DNA of 64,000 bases from Bacteroidaceae bacterium. Lineage in GTDB: Bacteria; Bacteroidota; Bacteroidia; Bacteroidales; Bacteroidaceae. The notes under the pieces are model-generated. The model made no database searches. It saw only the letters and a list, made by a program, of their open reading frames with translations, and had not been told where the DNA came from. Below, piece by piece: positions 1 to 8,979 of the stretch (within the stretch, counting starts at the first letter, position 1; every line of letters starts with the position of its first letter). The stretch spans positions 22,798 to 86,797 of the forward strand of contig JAFSAT010000044.1 in the NCBI GenBank assembly GCA_017442185.1, in the 5' to 3' direction. The position numbers and the translations under genes are program-made.

Positions 1-653
1 CCTATGAGCACAAATCCTCCCACAAGCATAAACAGATGCTTGAAATTTACGCAGCCTATAAACATCATGGCAAGTGTTACTGTACCCAATATGAGTATGG
101 TGGATAGGTTTTCTGTGAATATGAATATGCTTGGAATTGCCACTGCAACAAGTATGGCAAGCATCGTGAAGTCGCCTTTTTTCTCGCTTTTAGGGCGTAG
201 GTTTATAAGTGAAAGGGCGCTTTCCCACGAGAGACGTGTGCCTTTTTCGCATTGTGCCTTTGTGAGTATGTAGGATATAATCATCACTATACCCAATTTT
301 ACAACCTCGAAGTGTTGAAACTCGAATCCTATATATATCCAACGGGTGCTGCCGTTGCGTGTTACTCCTCCCGGGGTAAGAGCATATATAAGCATCAGAA
401 CGCCAAGGATATATGTGAATTTTGTAAAGCCTTTTATCCATTCGGCTTTCATATTATGCATAAACCATGCAACACCCACCCCTGCAATGACAAATATTGC
501 ATGCTTGGTGATTGGCGCCCAATAGCTGGTGTTGTATGTTTGTCGGCTGCTGGCACTGAATACCTCTATGAGCGACAGCACGCACAGTATGAAGAATACG
601 CACCAGATTACTCTGTCGCCCTTAAACAACCGTCCTGTTATTCCTTTTCCCAT
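1..653 (-). CDS. ftsW: FtsW, peptidoglycan glycosyltransferase of the divisome (3' end cut by window)
   Basis: SEDS-family polytopic membrane protein that polymerises lipid II at the septum together with its partner FtsI. The minus-strand reading frame starts at an ATG ending at position 653 and runs open to position 1, giving about 217 residues of a protein usually near 400. It begins MGKGITGRLFKGDRVIW and shows the family's early 'SLIEVFSASS' segment, several hydrophobic helices, the 'GSTRWI' motif and the 'FEVVKLGIVM' segment (the usual 'Q(P)SE(F/L)xK' region). It starts four bases after the murD stop, so it is the last visible gene of the dcw operon. Identity is secure from motifs plus position; RodA is the alternative, but RodA is rarely in this cluster. 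Confidence 0.93.
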   Translation of the reverse strand, partial: MGKGITGRLFKGDRVIWCVFFILCVLSLIEVFSASSRQTYNTSYWAPITKHAIFVIAGVGVAWFMHNMKAEWIKGFTKFTYILGVLMLIYALTPGGVTRNGSTRWIYIGFEFQHFEVVKLGIVMIISYILTKAQCEKGTRLSWESALSLINLRPKSEKKGDFTMLAILVAVAIPSIFIFTENLSTILILGTVTLAMMFIGCVNFKHLFMLVGGFVLI

Positions 654-657
654 TGTT

Positions 658-1998
658 TTATATGGTTTTTAGTTCTAATACGGCCTCTTTGAATTGTCGG
701 CCGCGGTCTTCGTAGCTTTTAAATAGGTCGAAACTTGCGCAGCATGGGCTCAAAAGCACTGTCTCGCCCTCCTTTGCCATCTTTTTTGCCGCTTGCACAC
801 ACTCTTTTGCCGACTTTGCATCTGCCGTAGGCAGCCCGAAACTGTCAAAGAATGTGTGTAATTTGCTGTTGTCGGCACCCATGAATATAAGTGCGCTGCA
901 TTTTTCGCGTACAAGATTGGCAATCTCGGTGTAATCGTTGCCTTTATCTTTGCCTCCGAGTATGAGTACGGTTTTTGTCTTCATGCTTTGCAGCGCATAC
1001 CAACAGCTGTTCACATTTGTTGCCTTTGAGTCGTTTATATACTCCACTCCGTCTATAACGGCAACTTTTTCGAGACGATGTTCCACGCCTTTAAAGCTGC
1101 TTAGGGCTTCGCGTATGGTCTCTTTGCGTATTCCGGCAACGTTTGCCGATATTCCGGCGGCCATTGAATTGTAGAGGTTGTGTTTGCCGGTGAGCGACAG
1201 CTCTTCGAGCTCCATATTAAACGGGGTTGGCTCGGTGAATATTATGCTGTGCTCTTCGGTATATGCCGCAAGTCCGGTGGATTTTTTTTCGGCAAAGGGG
1301 TAGAGCTTTCCGTGATTATATTTTGGCAGCTCTTTTTGTATTATGGGGTCCTCTTTCCAATAGACAAAGGCATCTTCGGGTTTTTGATTTTGCAGGATGC
1401 GCAATTTTGCATCTACATAATTTTGCATCTTGTGGTCGTAGCGGTCGAGGTGGTCGGGGGTGATATTGAGAAGCACTGCTACATTGGCATGGAACTCATA
1501 CATGTTATCTAATTGGAAACTGCTTAGTTCTACTATGTAGTAGTCTTTGTCTCCCTCGGCAACCTGAAGGGCAAGGCTGCTTCCGATGTTGCCGGCAAGC
1601 CCCACATTGAGTCCTGCTTCGCGGAATATGTGGTATATCAGTGAGGTGGTGGTGGTTTTGCCGTTGCTTCCTGTTATGCACACCATTTTTGCCTTTGTGT
1701 AGCGTCCGGCAAATTCTATCTCCGATATTATGGGGATTCCTGCCTCACGTGCTTTCTCTATCATAGGTGCATCGTTTGGTATGCCGGGGCTTTTTATAAT
1801 TTCTTGTGCATTTAGAATCAGGCTTTCGGTGTGTTGTGTCTCTTCCCAATGGATGCTGTGTGCATCAAGCATCTGTTTGTACTTGTCGGAAATTTTGCCG
1901 AAGTCCGATAAAAAAGTATCGAACCCCAGCTTGTTTGCGAGGATTGCAGCTCCTACGCCACTTTCGCCGCCACCCAATATTACAATTCTCTTCTCCAT
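658..1998 (-). CDS. murD: MurD, UDP-N-acetylmuramoyl-L-alanine--D-glutamate ligase
   Basis: Cytoplasmic ATP-dependent Mur ligase adding D-Glu to UDP-MurNAc-L-Ala. I chose the ATG at 1996-1998 (MEKRIVILGGGESG), giving 446 residues, the normal family length; a longer frame using an upstream TTG would overlap mraY and adds 22 residues unlike the family. An N-terminal Rossmann-like 'GGGESGVGAA', the Mur P-loop 'GSNGKTTTTSLIYH' near residue 110, the 'NITPDHLDRY' region and a C-terminal ligase domain with 'NDSKATN' and 'LSPCCASFDLF' are visible. It lies 8 bases after mraY and 4 bases before ftsW, consistent with one transcript. Nothing odd in the reading frame. Confidence 0.97.
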   Translation of the reverse strand: MEKRIVILGGGESGVGAAILANKLGFDTFLSDFGKISDKYKQMLDAHSIHWEETQHTESLILNAQEIIKSPGIPNDAPMIEKAREAGIPIISEIEFAGRYTKAKMVCITGSNGKTTTTSLIYHIFREAGLNVGLAGNIGSSLALQVAEGDKDYYIVELSSFQLDNMYEFHANVAVLLNITPDHLDRYDHKMQNYVDAKLRILQNQKPEDAFVYWKEDPIIQKELPKYNHGKLYPFAEKKSTGLAAYTEEHSIIFTEPTPFNMELEELSLTGKHNLYNSMAAGISANVAGIRKETIREALSSFKGVEHRLEKVAVIDGVEYINDSKATNVNSCWYALQSMKTKTVLILGGKDKGNDYTEIANLVREKCSALIFMGADNSKLHTFFDSFGLPTADAKSAKECVQAAKKMAKEGETVLLSPCCASFDLFKSYEDRGRQFKEAVLELKTI

Positions 1999-2006
1999 TA
2001 TAATAA

Positions 2007-3266
2007 TTATCTGATTTTGAGTGTCATTAATGTTATAACCGCCATCACAATTGTGACAATCCAAAAGCGAACGGTTACTTTTGCTTCGTGCATGGGGTGC
2101 TTGGGCCCTTTAAGAAGATATTTGCTTGTTTTGTCCAAACGGTCGTCGGTTATGGTATAGTGATGATGCAGCGGAGCGCAGCGGAAGATACGTTGTCGTA
2201 TACCTCTCTTTTTACCCTTTTTAAAGTAGGCTGTTTGCATTATCACCGACATGTTTTCAACAACAAAAATACCACATATCAGCAACAGAAGTATCTCCTT
2301 GTGCAGAAGTATGGCTACCACTGCTATTATTCCACCTATTGTGAGGCTTCCTGTGTCGCCCATGAACACCTGTGCAGGAAATGAATTGTACCAAAGAAAA
2401 CCAATCAGAGCGCCGATAAATGCAAATGAAAATATCACAATCTCTTCGCTTCCGGGCAGATACATTATGTTAAGGTATTCGGCCCACCCGACGTGCGACG
2501 ACACATAGGCAAGCACTGCCAGCGTTACACCCATTATGGCGGCGTTTCCGGCGAGCATCCCGTCCATCCCGTCATTTATGTTTGCTCCGTTTGAAACTGC
2601 GGTAACGATGAATATTGTTACAACTACAAAAAATATCCATCCCGCAGCATCGGCATATTCACCCATAAATTCAAACAGGCTGCCGTAGTTGAAGTTGTGA
2701 TTCTTTATGAATGGAATGGTTGTGTGATTCAATTTCTCGGGGGTGGGGCGGTGAATAACCTCTGTTTGTTCGCCTTGTTTCTGTATCGAGATATTCTCAC
2801 GCATTACAGCCTGCGGACTAAGATATAATGTAAGGCCTATGATAAGTCCGAGTGTAACCTGTGCAGCTATCTTTAATTTTCCGGGTATACCTTCTTTATT
2901 CTTTTTGAATGTCTTTATGTAGTCATCGGCAAAGCCTGTGGCTCCCATCGACACGGTTGTCACCAGCAGCAACAGCATATACACATTGTTAAGCTTGCCC
3001 ACCAGCAGGCAGGGAATCAGAATAGAGACTATTATGATGAGACCGCCCATTGTGGGCACGCCCACCTTGAGGTTTGTCTTGTCAATGTCACGCAAGGTTT
3101 CCGATATTTGGCGCTTGCGAAAATAGCGTATGAAATATTCTCCGAATATCGTGGAGATAAGAAGCGCAAGCACAATTGCCGTAAGGGCGCGGAACGATGT
3201 GTAGCTTAACAGGCGTGCACCCGGAATGTTATATTCCTGCAGTATGTTAAAAAAATGGTACAGCAT
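2007..3266 (-). CDS. mraY: MraY, phospho-N-acetylmuramoyl-pentapeptide transferase
   Basis: Integral membrane enzyme transferring phospho-MurNAc-pentapeptide to undecaprenyl phosphate to make lipid I. 419 residues with about ten hydrophobic helices. Recognisable motifs are 'GFADDYIKTFKKNKEGIPGK' (the DDxxK region, residues about 112-131), 'MGDTGSL' and the 'APLHHHYT' histidine motif near the C-terminus. The loop around residues 150-205 is long, as is usual for Bacteroidetes MraY. Slightly unusual: the active-site segment usually close to N-x-T-D-G-L-D-G reads 'NINDGMDGM', with Asn for Thr and Met for Leu, while the Asp residues are kept. Sits between murE (14 bases upstream) and murD (8 bases downstream). 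Confidence 0.96.
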   Translation of the reverse strand: MLYHFFNILQEYNIPGARLLSYTSFRALTAIVLALLISTIFGEYFIRYFRKRQISETLRDIDKTNLKVGVPTMGGLIIIVSILIPCLLVGKLNNVYMLLLLVTTVSMGATGFADDYIKTFKKNKEGIPGKLKIAAQVTLGLIIGLTLYLSPQAVMRENISIQKQGEQTEVIHRPTPEKLNHTTIPFIKNHNFNYGSLFEFMGEYADAAGWIFFVVVTIFIVTAVSNGANINDGMDGMLAGNAAIMGVTLAVLAYVSSHVGWAEYLNIMYLPGSEEIVIFSFAFIGALIGFLWYNSFPAQVFMGDTGSLTIGGIIAVVAILLHKEILLLLICGIFVVENMSVIMQTAYFKKGKKRGIRQRIFRCAPLHHHYTITDDRLDKTSKYLLKGPKHPMHEAKVTVRFWIVTIVMAVITLMTLKIR

Positions 3267-3280
3267 TTTAATTCAGAATA

Positions 3281-4735
3281 TTATATGTTGAAAATCTCTC
3301 GTATAACCTCTTTGTCGTCAAAGTGATGCTTAACACCCTTAATCTCTTGATAATTTTCGTGTCCTTTGCCTGCAACCACAACCACATCGCCCTTTTGTGC
3401 CAATGCGCATGCTGTTTTTATGGCCTCTTTGCGATCGGCTATGCTGAGCACGTTTTTTTTCTGTTCGGGTGTGAGGCCGGCCAACATATCGTTGATGATT
3501 TCTTGCGGCTCTTCAAAGCGCGGATTGTCGGATGTTATTATCACTTTGTTGCTGCCTTTGACGGCTTCTTGTGCCATGAGTGGTCGTTTGCCTTTGTCGC
3601 GGTTGCCGCCGGCACCTATCACTGTTATTATATTGCCTCGTCCGTGCAATACGTCGTTGACTGTTCCGAGTACGTTTTTAATAGCATCGGGGGTGTGTGC
3701 ATAGTCTACTATTGCCGAAAAGCCCTCGGGGGAGTGCAGTGCCTCGAAGCGTCCGGACACAGGCTTCAACGTGCTTAGTACACGCAGCACCTCTTCGGGC
3801 TCTTTTCCCAATTCTGTTGCCGCGCCGAATATTGCAAGCAGATTGCTGACATTGAAGCGTCCGGTGAGCAGTGTCGCAAATTCACGACCGTTAAATTCGA
3901 GCAACATTCCGTCGAGATGTGTCTCCACTATTCGTCCTTTATAATCGCTTAGTGTGCGTGTGGAATATTTTTTTATATCGGCTCTGGTGTTTTGTACTAT
4001 TACAGGGCCGTTTTTGTCATCTAAGTTTGTTATTGCAAAGGCATCGCGCGGCAGATTGTCGAAGAAACTTTTCTTTGCTTTCAGATAATTATCCATTGTC
4101 TGATGGAAATCCATGTGGTCGCGTGTGAGGTTTGTGAATATGGCGCCGGTGAAGTTAAGTCCGCTTATGCGTTCCTGTGCAAGTGCATGTGAACTTACCT
4201 CCATAAAGGCATATTCGCATCCTTCGTCGGCCATCTGTCCAAGAAGTCTGTTAAGTGATATTGCGTCGGGGGTGGTGTGTGTCGATGGATAGGGGGTTCC
4301 GTCGATGTAGTTGCATACGGTTGAGAGAAGGCCGCATTTGTGTCCCATTGCTCTGAACAGCTCATACAGAAGTGTGGCAATGGTGGTTTTTCCGTTTGTG
4401 CCTGTAACGCCTATGAGCTTCAGCTTCTCTGAGGGGCAACCGTAGAAGGTGGTGGCTATTTTGCCTGCAACGGATTGCGTGTCGGGCACTCTTACGTAGG
4501 CTGTCGCGGGATTCAGATGTTGGGGCAGCGATTCGCAAACTATGGCTGCTGCTCCCATCTTCTCGGCGGTATCTATAAATGTGTGTCCGTCTGTTTGTGT
4601 GCCGCGTATGGCTATAAAGATGTCGCCTGCAACAATGTCGCGGGAGTCAATCTTCACACCGTTTATTTCGGATTCTTCTTTCGGAAGCACTATCTGTGTG
4701 TATTGTATGTCTTTTATAAGTTCCCTAAGTTTCAT
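3281..4735 (-). CDS. murE: MurE, UDP-MurNAc-tripeptide synthetase (meso-diaminopimelate adding)
   Basis: Cytoplasmic Mur ligase adding the third stem-peptide residue. 484 residues: N-terminal UDP-binding domain ('[18 protein letters not shown]', residues about 29-46), central ATP-binding domain with the P-loop '[15 protein letters not shown]' near residue 109, and a C-terminal domain with 'SDNPRFEEP' near residue 405. The DNPR motif is known in the family to mark meso-diaminopimelate specificity, so a DAP-type cell wall is inferred. 'DYAHTPDAI' and '[11 protein letters not shown]' are also present. Positioned 12 bases after ftsI and 14 before mraY in the dcw operon. Confidence 0.97.
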   Translation of the reverse strand: MKLRELIKDIQYTQIVLPKEESEINGVKIDSRDIVAGDIFIAIRGTQTDGHTFIDTAEKMGAAAIVCESLPQHLNPATAYVRVPDTQSVAGKIATTFYGCPSEKLKLIGVTGTNGKTTIATLLYELFRAMGHKCGLLSTVCNYIDGTPYPSTHTTPDAISLNRLLGQMADEGCEYAFMEVSSHALAQERISGLNFTGAIFTNLTRDHMDFHQTMDNYLKAKKSFFDNLPRDAFAITNLDDKNGPVIVQNTRADIKKYSTRTLSDYKGRIVETHLDGMLLEFNGREFATLLTGRFNVSNLLAIFGAATELGKEPEEVLRVLSTLKPVSGRFEALHSPEGFSAIVDYAHTPDAIKNVLGTVNDVLHGRGNIITVIGAGGNRDKGKRPLMAQEAVKGSNKVIITSDNPRFEEPQEIINDMLAGLTPEQKKNVLSIADRKEAIKTACALAQKGDVVVVAGKGHENYQEIKGVKHHFDDKEVIREIFNI

Positions 4736-4747
4736 ATATATGAATGT

Positions 4748-6952
4748 TTATGGTTTCAGTGTCAGTCTTACGTGTCTTCCTCGTGTGGCTTTATGTCCGG
4801 GTGCAACGCTTTGTGTCGTTACTTTCCCGTGTCCGGTTATGGTCACCTCTAATCCTGCACGTGTCATAAGGTAAATTGCATCTTTTGCTCCCATCCCGAT
4901 AACGTCGGGTACAAGGTTGTTGTTAAAATCTTTTGCTTTAAGGATTAGGCTGCCTGTACTGTCATTTGTAAGTACACCCCATGTGGGGTCGTCAAGGTCG
5001 TCGCTTATGCTTTTGTTGCAGGCGTCAATATCTATTTCGTCGAGAATGTAACTTACAGAGGTCATGTTACCGCGCTTTGCACCGGGCAGAGGAGGGTGTA
5101 TCGTGTCGATGGCGGCTTCCAGTCGACAACGCTCGCTGTTTGCCATTATATTCTCTGCTATCTCTTTGAATATCACTGCCGAGGTGCTGCCTCCTCCGCC
5201 AATGTTGTTTATGATTTGTACTATACATGTGTACTCGGGATTCTCCACAGGGAAGAATCCGCAGAAGCTGAGCATGTTACCCTCTTTCTTGTTAAGGGCT
5301 GTGCCTGTCTTTCCGGCAATGGATACCTTCTCCGATTTTGCTCGCCAGCCGGTGGCTCCTTTTTCGTTTACCACTGCTGTCAACATTCTGGTGATAGTCT
5401 CCACTGTGCTTTTTGAGAGCATCTTTTTATCGAGTACTTTTGGCTCAATCTCTTCTACAATATCGCCGTTTTTCAGTATTGCTTTCACCAATCGGGGGGC
5501 CATGCGCACTCCGCCGTTTGCAATGCCGTTGTAGAATGTTATCATGTTGACGGCTGTTTGGGCTGTTGCATAGCCGCGCGACATTGCTTGCAGGTCGGGC
5601 TTCGACCAACCTGCGCTGGCCGGAGTTCTGAAGGTGGGTGTTCTTTCGCAACAGAGCAGGTTGTAGTTCTCTTTCATTCCCAATTCGGCAAGTCGGTCGG
5701 TGAATCGCTTAGGATTCTTTTCGTATGCTCTGTTTATGATGAGTGCCATGCCTACGTTTGACGAATTTTGTATTACCTCTGTTATTGTTTGATATTTTCT
5801 TTTTGGGGTAACGGCATCGGTGATGGTGCGACCGTGCATATAATAGTGCTTGTGTGCTTCCACCGAGTCGTGTTCGTTCACAAGGCCGTCTTCAAGGGCT
5901 ATGGATAGTGCTATCGGCTTGAAGATGGAGCCGGGCTCGCGCAGGTCGGCTATGGCGTGATTGGGCGTGGCATTGTTTTTGTTTTTTCGGAATGTCTCTT
6001 CGTAATCTCCGGCTTCGTTGCGCGATAGGTTTACAATGGCTTTTATGTCGCCGCTTTTCACCTCCATGAGTATTGCCCAGCCGGCATGTGCTTCAAAGCG
6101 TTCGAGGTTGTTGCGAAGTGCTTTTTCGCATATATCGAGCATCTCGACGTCGAGTGTGGTTTGTATGTCGTAGCCGTGTTCTACTGCTTTGTCTATTATT
6201 TCGTGTTCTTTTTCTTTGCGCATCAGTCCGGGTGAACCGCTAAGCAGGCTGTCGTATTTTTCGTCGAGACCATGCTTGTCGGCTGTCACCGTACCGCTCT
6301 TTTTGTCGATGTTTATTATTTTGTAATCGCCGAGTGTGCTGTTTGCCAATGAGCCGAAGAATTTTTTTCGGTATTTATGTTCTTCGGCCGATAGGCCTGA
6401 TACAACCGCTCCGCTGCGGAGGATTGGCAGTTTCTGTATTTTGCGATATTGCGGATAGGATATGTATAGTGTGTGGTCGGGGCATAAAGGGTATCTTCTT
6501 CTTCCGTATTTTCCTTTGTTTCCTTTGCGCAATGACAGTCCGCTTTTTATGTGTGTCTTAAATTCCGTGTGGTTCCATTCCGGAAATATGTCGGCAAGGC
6601 CGATGCACAAACTGTCAAGGTCGGCGTTCCATATTGAATCTTTCCTGTGTTTTGCTTTTGCTTTTTTCTTTTCGCCGAAGTTATAGTTGTCGAGATTCTC
6701 AAAGTCTAAGTATAGTCTGTACCTTACAAGATTGCTCACCAAAAGTTCGCCGTTGGCGCTTAGTATGTCGCCGCGTTTGGGTTCTATGGTTTCACTTTTG
6801 TTAATGGCATTTTGAGCGACGTCGAGCCACCATTGTCTTTCCAAGGTCATGAGTATGACGGCTTTGGCCAATATTATAATGGCTATTGTGCTGAATATGA
6901 ATATTACCAGCAACTTGAATCGTAGTATGACGTCTTTTTTATGAATGAACAT
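4748..6952 (-). CDS. ftsI: FtsI/PBP3-type septal transpeptidase with C-terminal PASTA domain
   Basis: Class B penicillin-binding protein that cross-links septal peptidoglycan. 734 residues: one N-terminal membrane helix (about residues 11-33, 'LLVIFIFSTIAIIILAKAV'), a dimerisation domain starting 'PKRGDILSANGELLV', then the transpeptidase domain with the nucleophile motif SxxK ('PGSIFKPI', Ser near 341), SxN ('SSNVGM', near 394) and 'GKTGTA' (near 546). The nucleophile motif has Ile where Thr is commonest, which is still a valid SxxK. The last 65 residues form one PASTA-like repeat ('VPDVIGMGAKDAIYLMTRAG'). It follows the FtsL-like gene by 15 bases, matching the pairing of FtsI and FtsL in the divisome. 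Confidence 0.95.
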   Translation of the reverse strand: MFIHKKDVILRFKLLVIFIFSTIAIIILAKAVILMTLERQWWLDVAQNAINKSETIEPKRGDILSANGELLVSNLVRYRLYLDFENLDNYNFGEKKKAKAKHRKDSIWNADLDSLCIGLADIFPEWNHTEFKTHIKSGLSLRKGNKGKYGRRRYPLCPDHTLYISYPQYRKIQKLPILRSGAVVSGLSAEEHKYRKKFFGSLANSTLGDYKIINIDKKSGTVTADKHGLDEKYDSLLSGSPGLMRKEKEHEIIDKAVEHGYDIQTTLDVEMLDICEKALRNNLERFEAHAGWAILMEVKSGDIKAIVNLSRNEAGDYEETFRKNKNNATPNHAIADLREPGSIFKPIALSIALEDGLVNEHDSVEAHKHYYMHGRTITDAVTPKRKYQTITEVIQNSSNVGMALIINRAYEKNPKRFTDRLAELGMKENYNLLCCERTPTFRTPASAGWSKPDLQAMSRGYATAQTAVNMITFYNGIANGGVRMAPRLVKAILKNGDIVEEIEPKVLDKKMLSKSTVETITRMLTAVVNEKGATGWRAKSEKVSIAGKTGTALNKKEGNMLSFCGFFPVENPEYTCIVQIINNIGGGGSTSAVIFKEIAENIMANSERCRLEAAIDTIHPPLPGAKRGNMTSVSYILDEIDIDACNKSISDDLDDPTWGVLTNDSTGSLILKAKDFNNNLVPDVIGMGAKDAIYLMTRAGLEVTITGHGKVTTQSVAPGHKATRGRHVRLTLKP

Positions 6953-6967
6953 TGTTGTCGAATTGTC

Positions 6968-7312
6968 TTAGTCTATCTTATATGGTGGCTTTGTTGCTGT
7001 CTTTAGTTTGCTGTCGTGTTCGTTTATATATTTTTCGATGTTTGAGTGGCGGCTTTTTTGAGAAAATTCGCTCTGTATCGTCAGCAGCCGGTATCTCATA
7101 TCTTGGCGCTCGGCTTTCAACTCGCGTATGAGCTTTTGCTCTTGTCGGCAGGCGTATCTGTTGCTTACGTAGATGAATGCGTAGAATACAATCAGCAGCA
7201 TGAGCCATATATTTCTGAGAAACAGTTCGCTGTTGAATATCTTTCCTCCTATGAGTGTGTTTATCAGTTTACCGTTTCTTTTTTTCTTCTGTCTATTTTT
7301 GTTCTCTTCCAT
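6968..7312 (-). CDS. FtsL-like small bitopic division protein
   Basis: 114-residue protein between rsmH and ftsI, the position of ftsL in most dcw clusters. It has a basic, Lys/Asn-rich cytoplasmic N-terminus (residues 1-30), a single membrane helix (about 35-52, 'IWLMLLIVFYAFIYVS') and a short extracytoplasmic part with a predicted coiled coil (about 58-95, 'LIRELKAERQDMRYRLLTIQ'). This architecture fits FtsL, which bridges FtsQB and FtsWI. Sequence similarity to E. coli FtsL cannot be judged by eye, so the call rests on topology, size and position; the phylum has a recognised 'FtsL-like putative cell division protein' family. Start chosen at MEENKNRQ, 7 bases after the rsmH stop. Confidence 0.82.
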   Translation of the reverse strand: MEENKNRQKKKRNGKLINTLIGGKIFNSELFLRNIWLMLLIVFYAFIYVSNRYACRQEQKLIRELKAERQDMRYRLLTIQSEFSQKSRHSNIEKYINEHDSKLKTATKPPYKID

Positions 7313-7319
7313 TCTTATG

Positions 7320-8228
7320 TCAGACGGTTTTTATTGCTATTCGCAGCTTGGCACTGCGTGAACGTGGATTTTTTTGCATCTCTTCGTCGGTGGGAACGAT
7401 TACTTTTTTTGCTTCAAACGGTGATTGTACCCGCCCGAAAAAATCTTTCTCTATAATTCCCTCGATGTTGCCGCTTTTCATGAAGTTTTTAACTATTCGG
7501 TCTTCTATCGAGTGGTATGTTATAACTACAAGGCGGCCGCCTGGCTTTAATAGCTCTTTGGCCTGTGTGAGCATCTCTTTCAGGCTTTCCACCTCTTGGT
7601 TTATCTCTATTCTCAGCGCTTGAAATATTTTTGCAAGTTCTTTTTTTTCGCGTTGCGGTGGGCAGAAAGGCTTTGCTGTCTCTATCAGGTCGCTTACTTT
7701 TTTGTATGGTTTTTCGTCTCTTCTTTTTACTATTGCCGATGCTAATTTTCGGCTGCAATTAAGTTCGCCGTATAGCTTGAATATTTTGGTCAACTGCTCT
7801 TCTGATGATTTGTTCAGAATATCTGCCGCTGTTTCCCCTCCGCGTTTGTTCATGCGCATGTCCAAATCCGAGTCGAATCTGAATGAGAATCCGCGTGTCT
7901 CGTCGTCGAAGTGGTGTCCCGACACGCCAAGGTCGGCAAGCAGTGCGTCAATTCCATCGACATTATGGTAGCGCATGAAGTTATGGAGAAATCGGAAATT
8001 TCCACGTACGAATGTGAACCGCTTGTCGACAGGTGCATTCTTTTCGGCATCTTCGTCCTGGTCGAAACTGTATAGGTGTCCCTCTTCTCCAATGCGATTT
8101 AAAATTTCGCGTGTGTGTCCGCCACCGCCGAATGTTACATCGACGCATGTGTCGTTTGTGCATATTTGCATTCCGTCGACACTCTCTTTAAGCATAACCG
8201 GGGTGTGATAAACAGGCTCGTTACTCAT
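7320..8228 (-). CDS. rsmH: RsmH, 16S rRNA (cytosine1402-N4)-methyltransferase
   Basis: S-adenosylmethionine-dependent methyltransferase (formerly MraW) acting on the decoding centre of 16S rRNA. 302 residues with the family opening 'YHTPVMLKESVDGM', SAM-binding 'DVTFGGGGHTREIL' (residues about 29-42), 'ALLADLGVSGHHFDD' (the usual DLGVSS region), 'RGFSFRFDSDLDMRM' and 'VITYHSIEDRIVK'. Its start overlaps the last 8 bases of mraZ, a translational-coupling arrangement typical of the first two dcw genes. Length and motifs are normal. Confidence 0.97.
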   Translation of the reverse strand: MSNEPVYHTPVMLKESVDGMQICTNDTCVDVTFGGGGHTREILNRIGEEGHLYSFDQDEDAEKNAPVDKRFTFVRGNFRFLHNFMRYHNVDGIDALLADLGVSGHHFDDETRGFSFRFDSDLDMRMNKRGGETAADILNKSSEEQLTKIFKLYGELNCSRKLASAIVKRRDEKPYKKVSDLIETAKPFCPPQREKKELAKIFQALRIEINQEVESLKEMLTQAKELLKPGGRLVVITYHSIEDRIVKNFMKSGNIEGIIEKDFFGRVQSPFEAKKVIVPTDEEMQKNPRSRSAKLRIAIKTV

Positions 8229-8685
8229 TTGGCTCTCCTTCCTTTTTCGACATTATTTTTTCAAATTCGCGGCTGAAGTCTTCGGGTGACATAAATGGTT
8301 GCTCTAATCTCTCTTTTGCCCATATTTCTATGGTGTCATCTATGCCTATGAATCTGACTTCTTGTTCAATTCCTGCCATCTTCAGGTAGCGTTTCGGAAG
8401 CAATATGCGTCCGTTGCTGTCGAGACTGACCTCTTCTACATCTGCCACAAACTGACGAAAAATCATCTGATGCGTGGCATTCCATTTGTTCAGTCGTTTG
8501 CGCAATTGGTCGAGCTGTTCGTTCCATGTGTGTTCGGGGTATAGTACCAAACAGTCTTGGTGAACATCTTTGCGTAGCATGACCTTTTCGCACCCTGATG
8601 TTTGCAGGATGCGACGGAAGCAGGCCGGTAGAAAAACTCTCCCCTTGCTGTCGGTCTTTGCCTCTATGTTACCAATGAAACGCAT
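8221..8685 (-). CDS. mraZ: MraZ, transcriptional regulator of the dcw operon
   Basis: 154-residue DNA-binding protein made of two SpoVT/AbrB-like half-domains, each with the characteristic core: 'KTDSKGRVFLPACFR' (about residues 10-24) and 'SLDSNGRILLPKRYL' (about 92-106). MraZ assembles as a ring and in E. coli represses its own operon by binding direct TGGG repeats. Two such repeats are visible just upstream (8731-8745). It is the first gene of the operon, and its 3' end overlaps rsmH by 8 bases. Start at the ATG ending at 8685, about 24 bases after the predicted transcription start. Confidence 0.96.
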   Translation of the reverse strand: MRFIGNIEAKTDSKGRVFLPACFRRILQTSGCEKVMLRKDVHQDCLVLYPEHTWNEQLDQLRKRLNKWNATHQMIFRQFVADVEEVSLDSNGRILLPKRYLKMAGIEQEVRFIGIDDTIEIWAKERLEQPFMSPEDFSREFEKIMSKKEGEPNE

Positions 8686-8715
8686 GCTATTTATCCGAAA
8701 TTATAAAAATCGATT

Positions 8716-8748
8716 CAAAAGTACACAATTCCCCACAATTCCCCACAA
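8716..8748 (-). promoter_or_regulatory. mraZ/dcw promoter containing MraZ operator boxes
   Basis: On the minus strand the sequence shows TTG (8746-8748), a 22-base spacer and TACTTTTG (8716-8723), an exact match to the Bacteroidetes -7 element TAnnTTTG. Inside the spacer lie two direct copies of TGGGGAATTG (plus-strand CCCCACAATT at 8731-8740 and 8741-8750), so TGGGG boxes recur every 10 bases. This is the TGGG-N6 pattern bound by MraZ in E. coli. Boxes between -33 and -7 imply steric autorepression. A degenerate third copy (TGTGT) follows at 8721-8726. Confidence 0.75.
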
Positions 8749-8915
8749 TTTTGCAGAATAAATTTTCATCAAAGTTTTCAACAGGTTGTTTATATTTTTA
8801 TTTTAACATATTTCGTTGAGTATAAATTCTTTGTTTGGGTGGGTTGTGTGGCCTTATAGGATGTTGGAACGGTGCTGTTTTGAGTGCCATCGGATGCTGA
8901 AAATATGTATTGTGA

Positions 8916-8945
8916 TTGTAATTATGACAAAAAAGTGTAAATTTG
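8916..8945 (+). promoter_or_regulatory. Primary-sigma-type promoter of the M28 peptidase gene
   Basis: TTG at 8916-8918, a 19-base spacer and TAAATTTG at 8938-8945 match the Bacteroidetes housekeeping consensus (-33 TTG, -7 TAnnTTTG). Transcription would begin near 8952, about 28 bases before the ATG at 8980. The remaining sequence between the divergent mraZ and peptidase genes (8749-8915) is AT-rich with no ORF or hairpin that I recognise. Confidence 0.7.
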
Positions 8946-8979
8946 CCCGTGCAGGTGCTGAAAAACAGTTATAACAGAT

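Noticed and set aside
8731..8750. Short tandem CCCCACAATT as a CRISPR-like or simple repeat
   Set aside because: Only two copies, no spacers; position and sequence are better explained as MraZ operator boxes.
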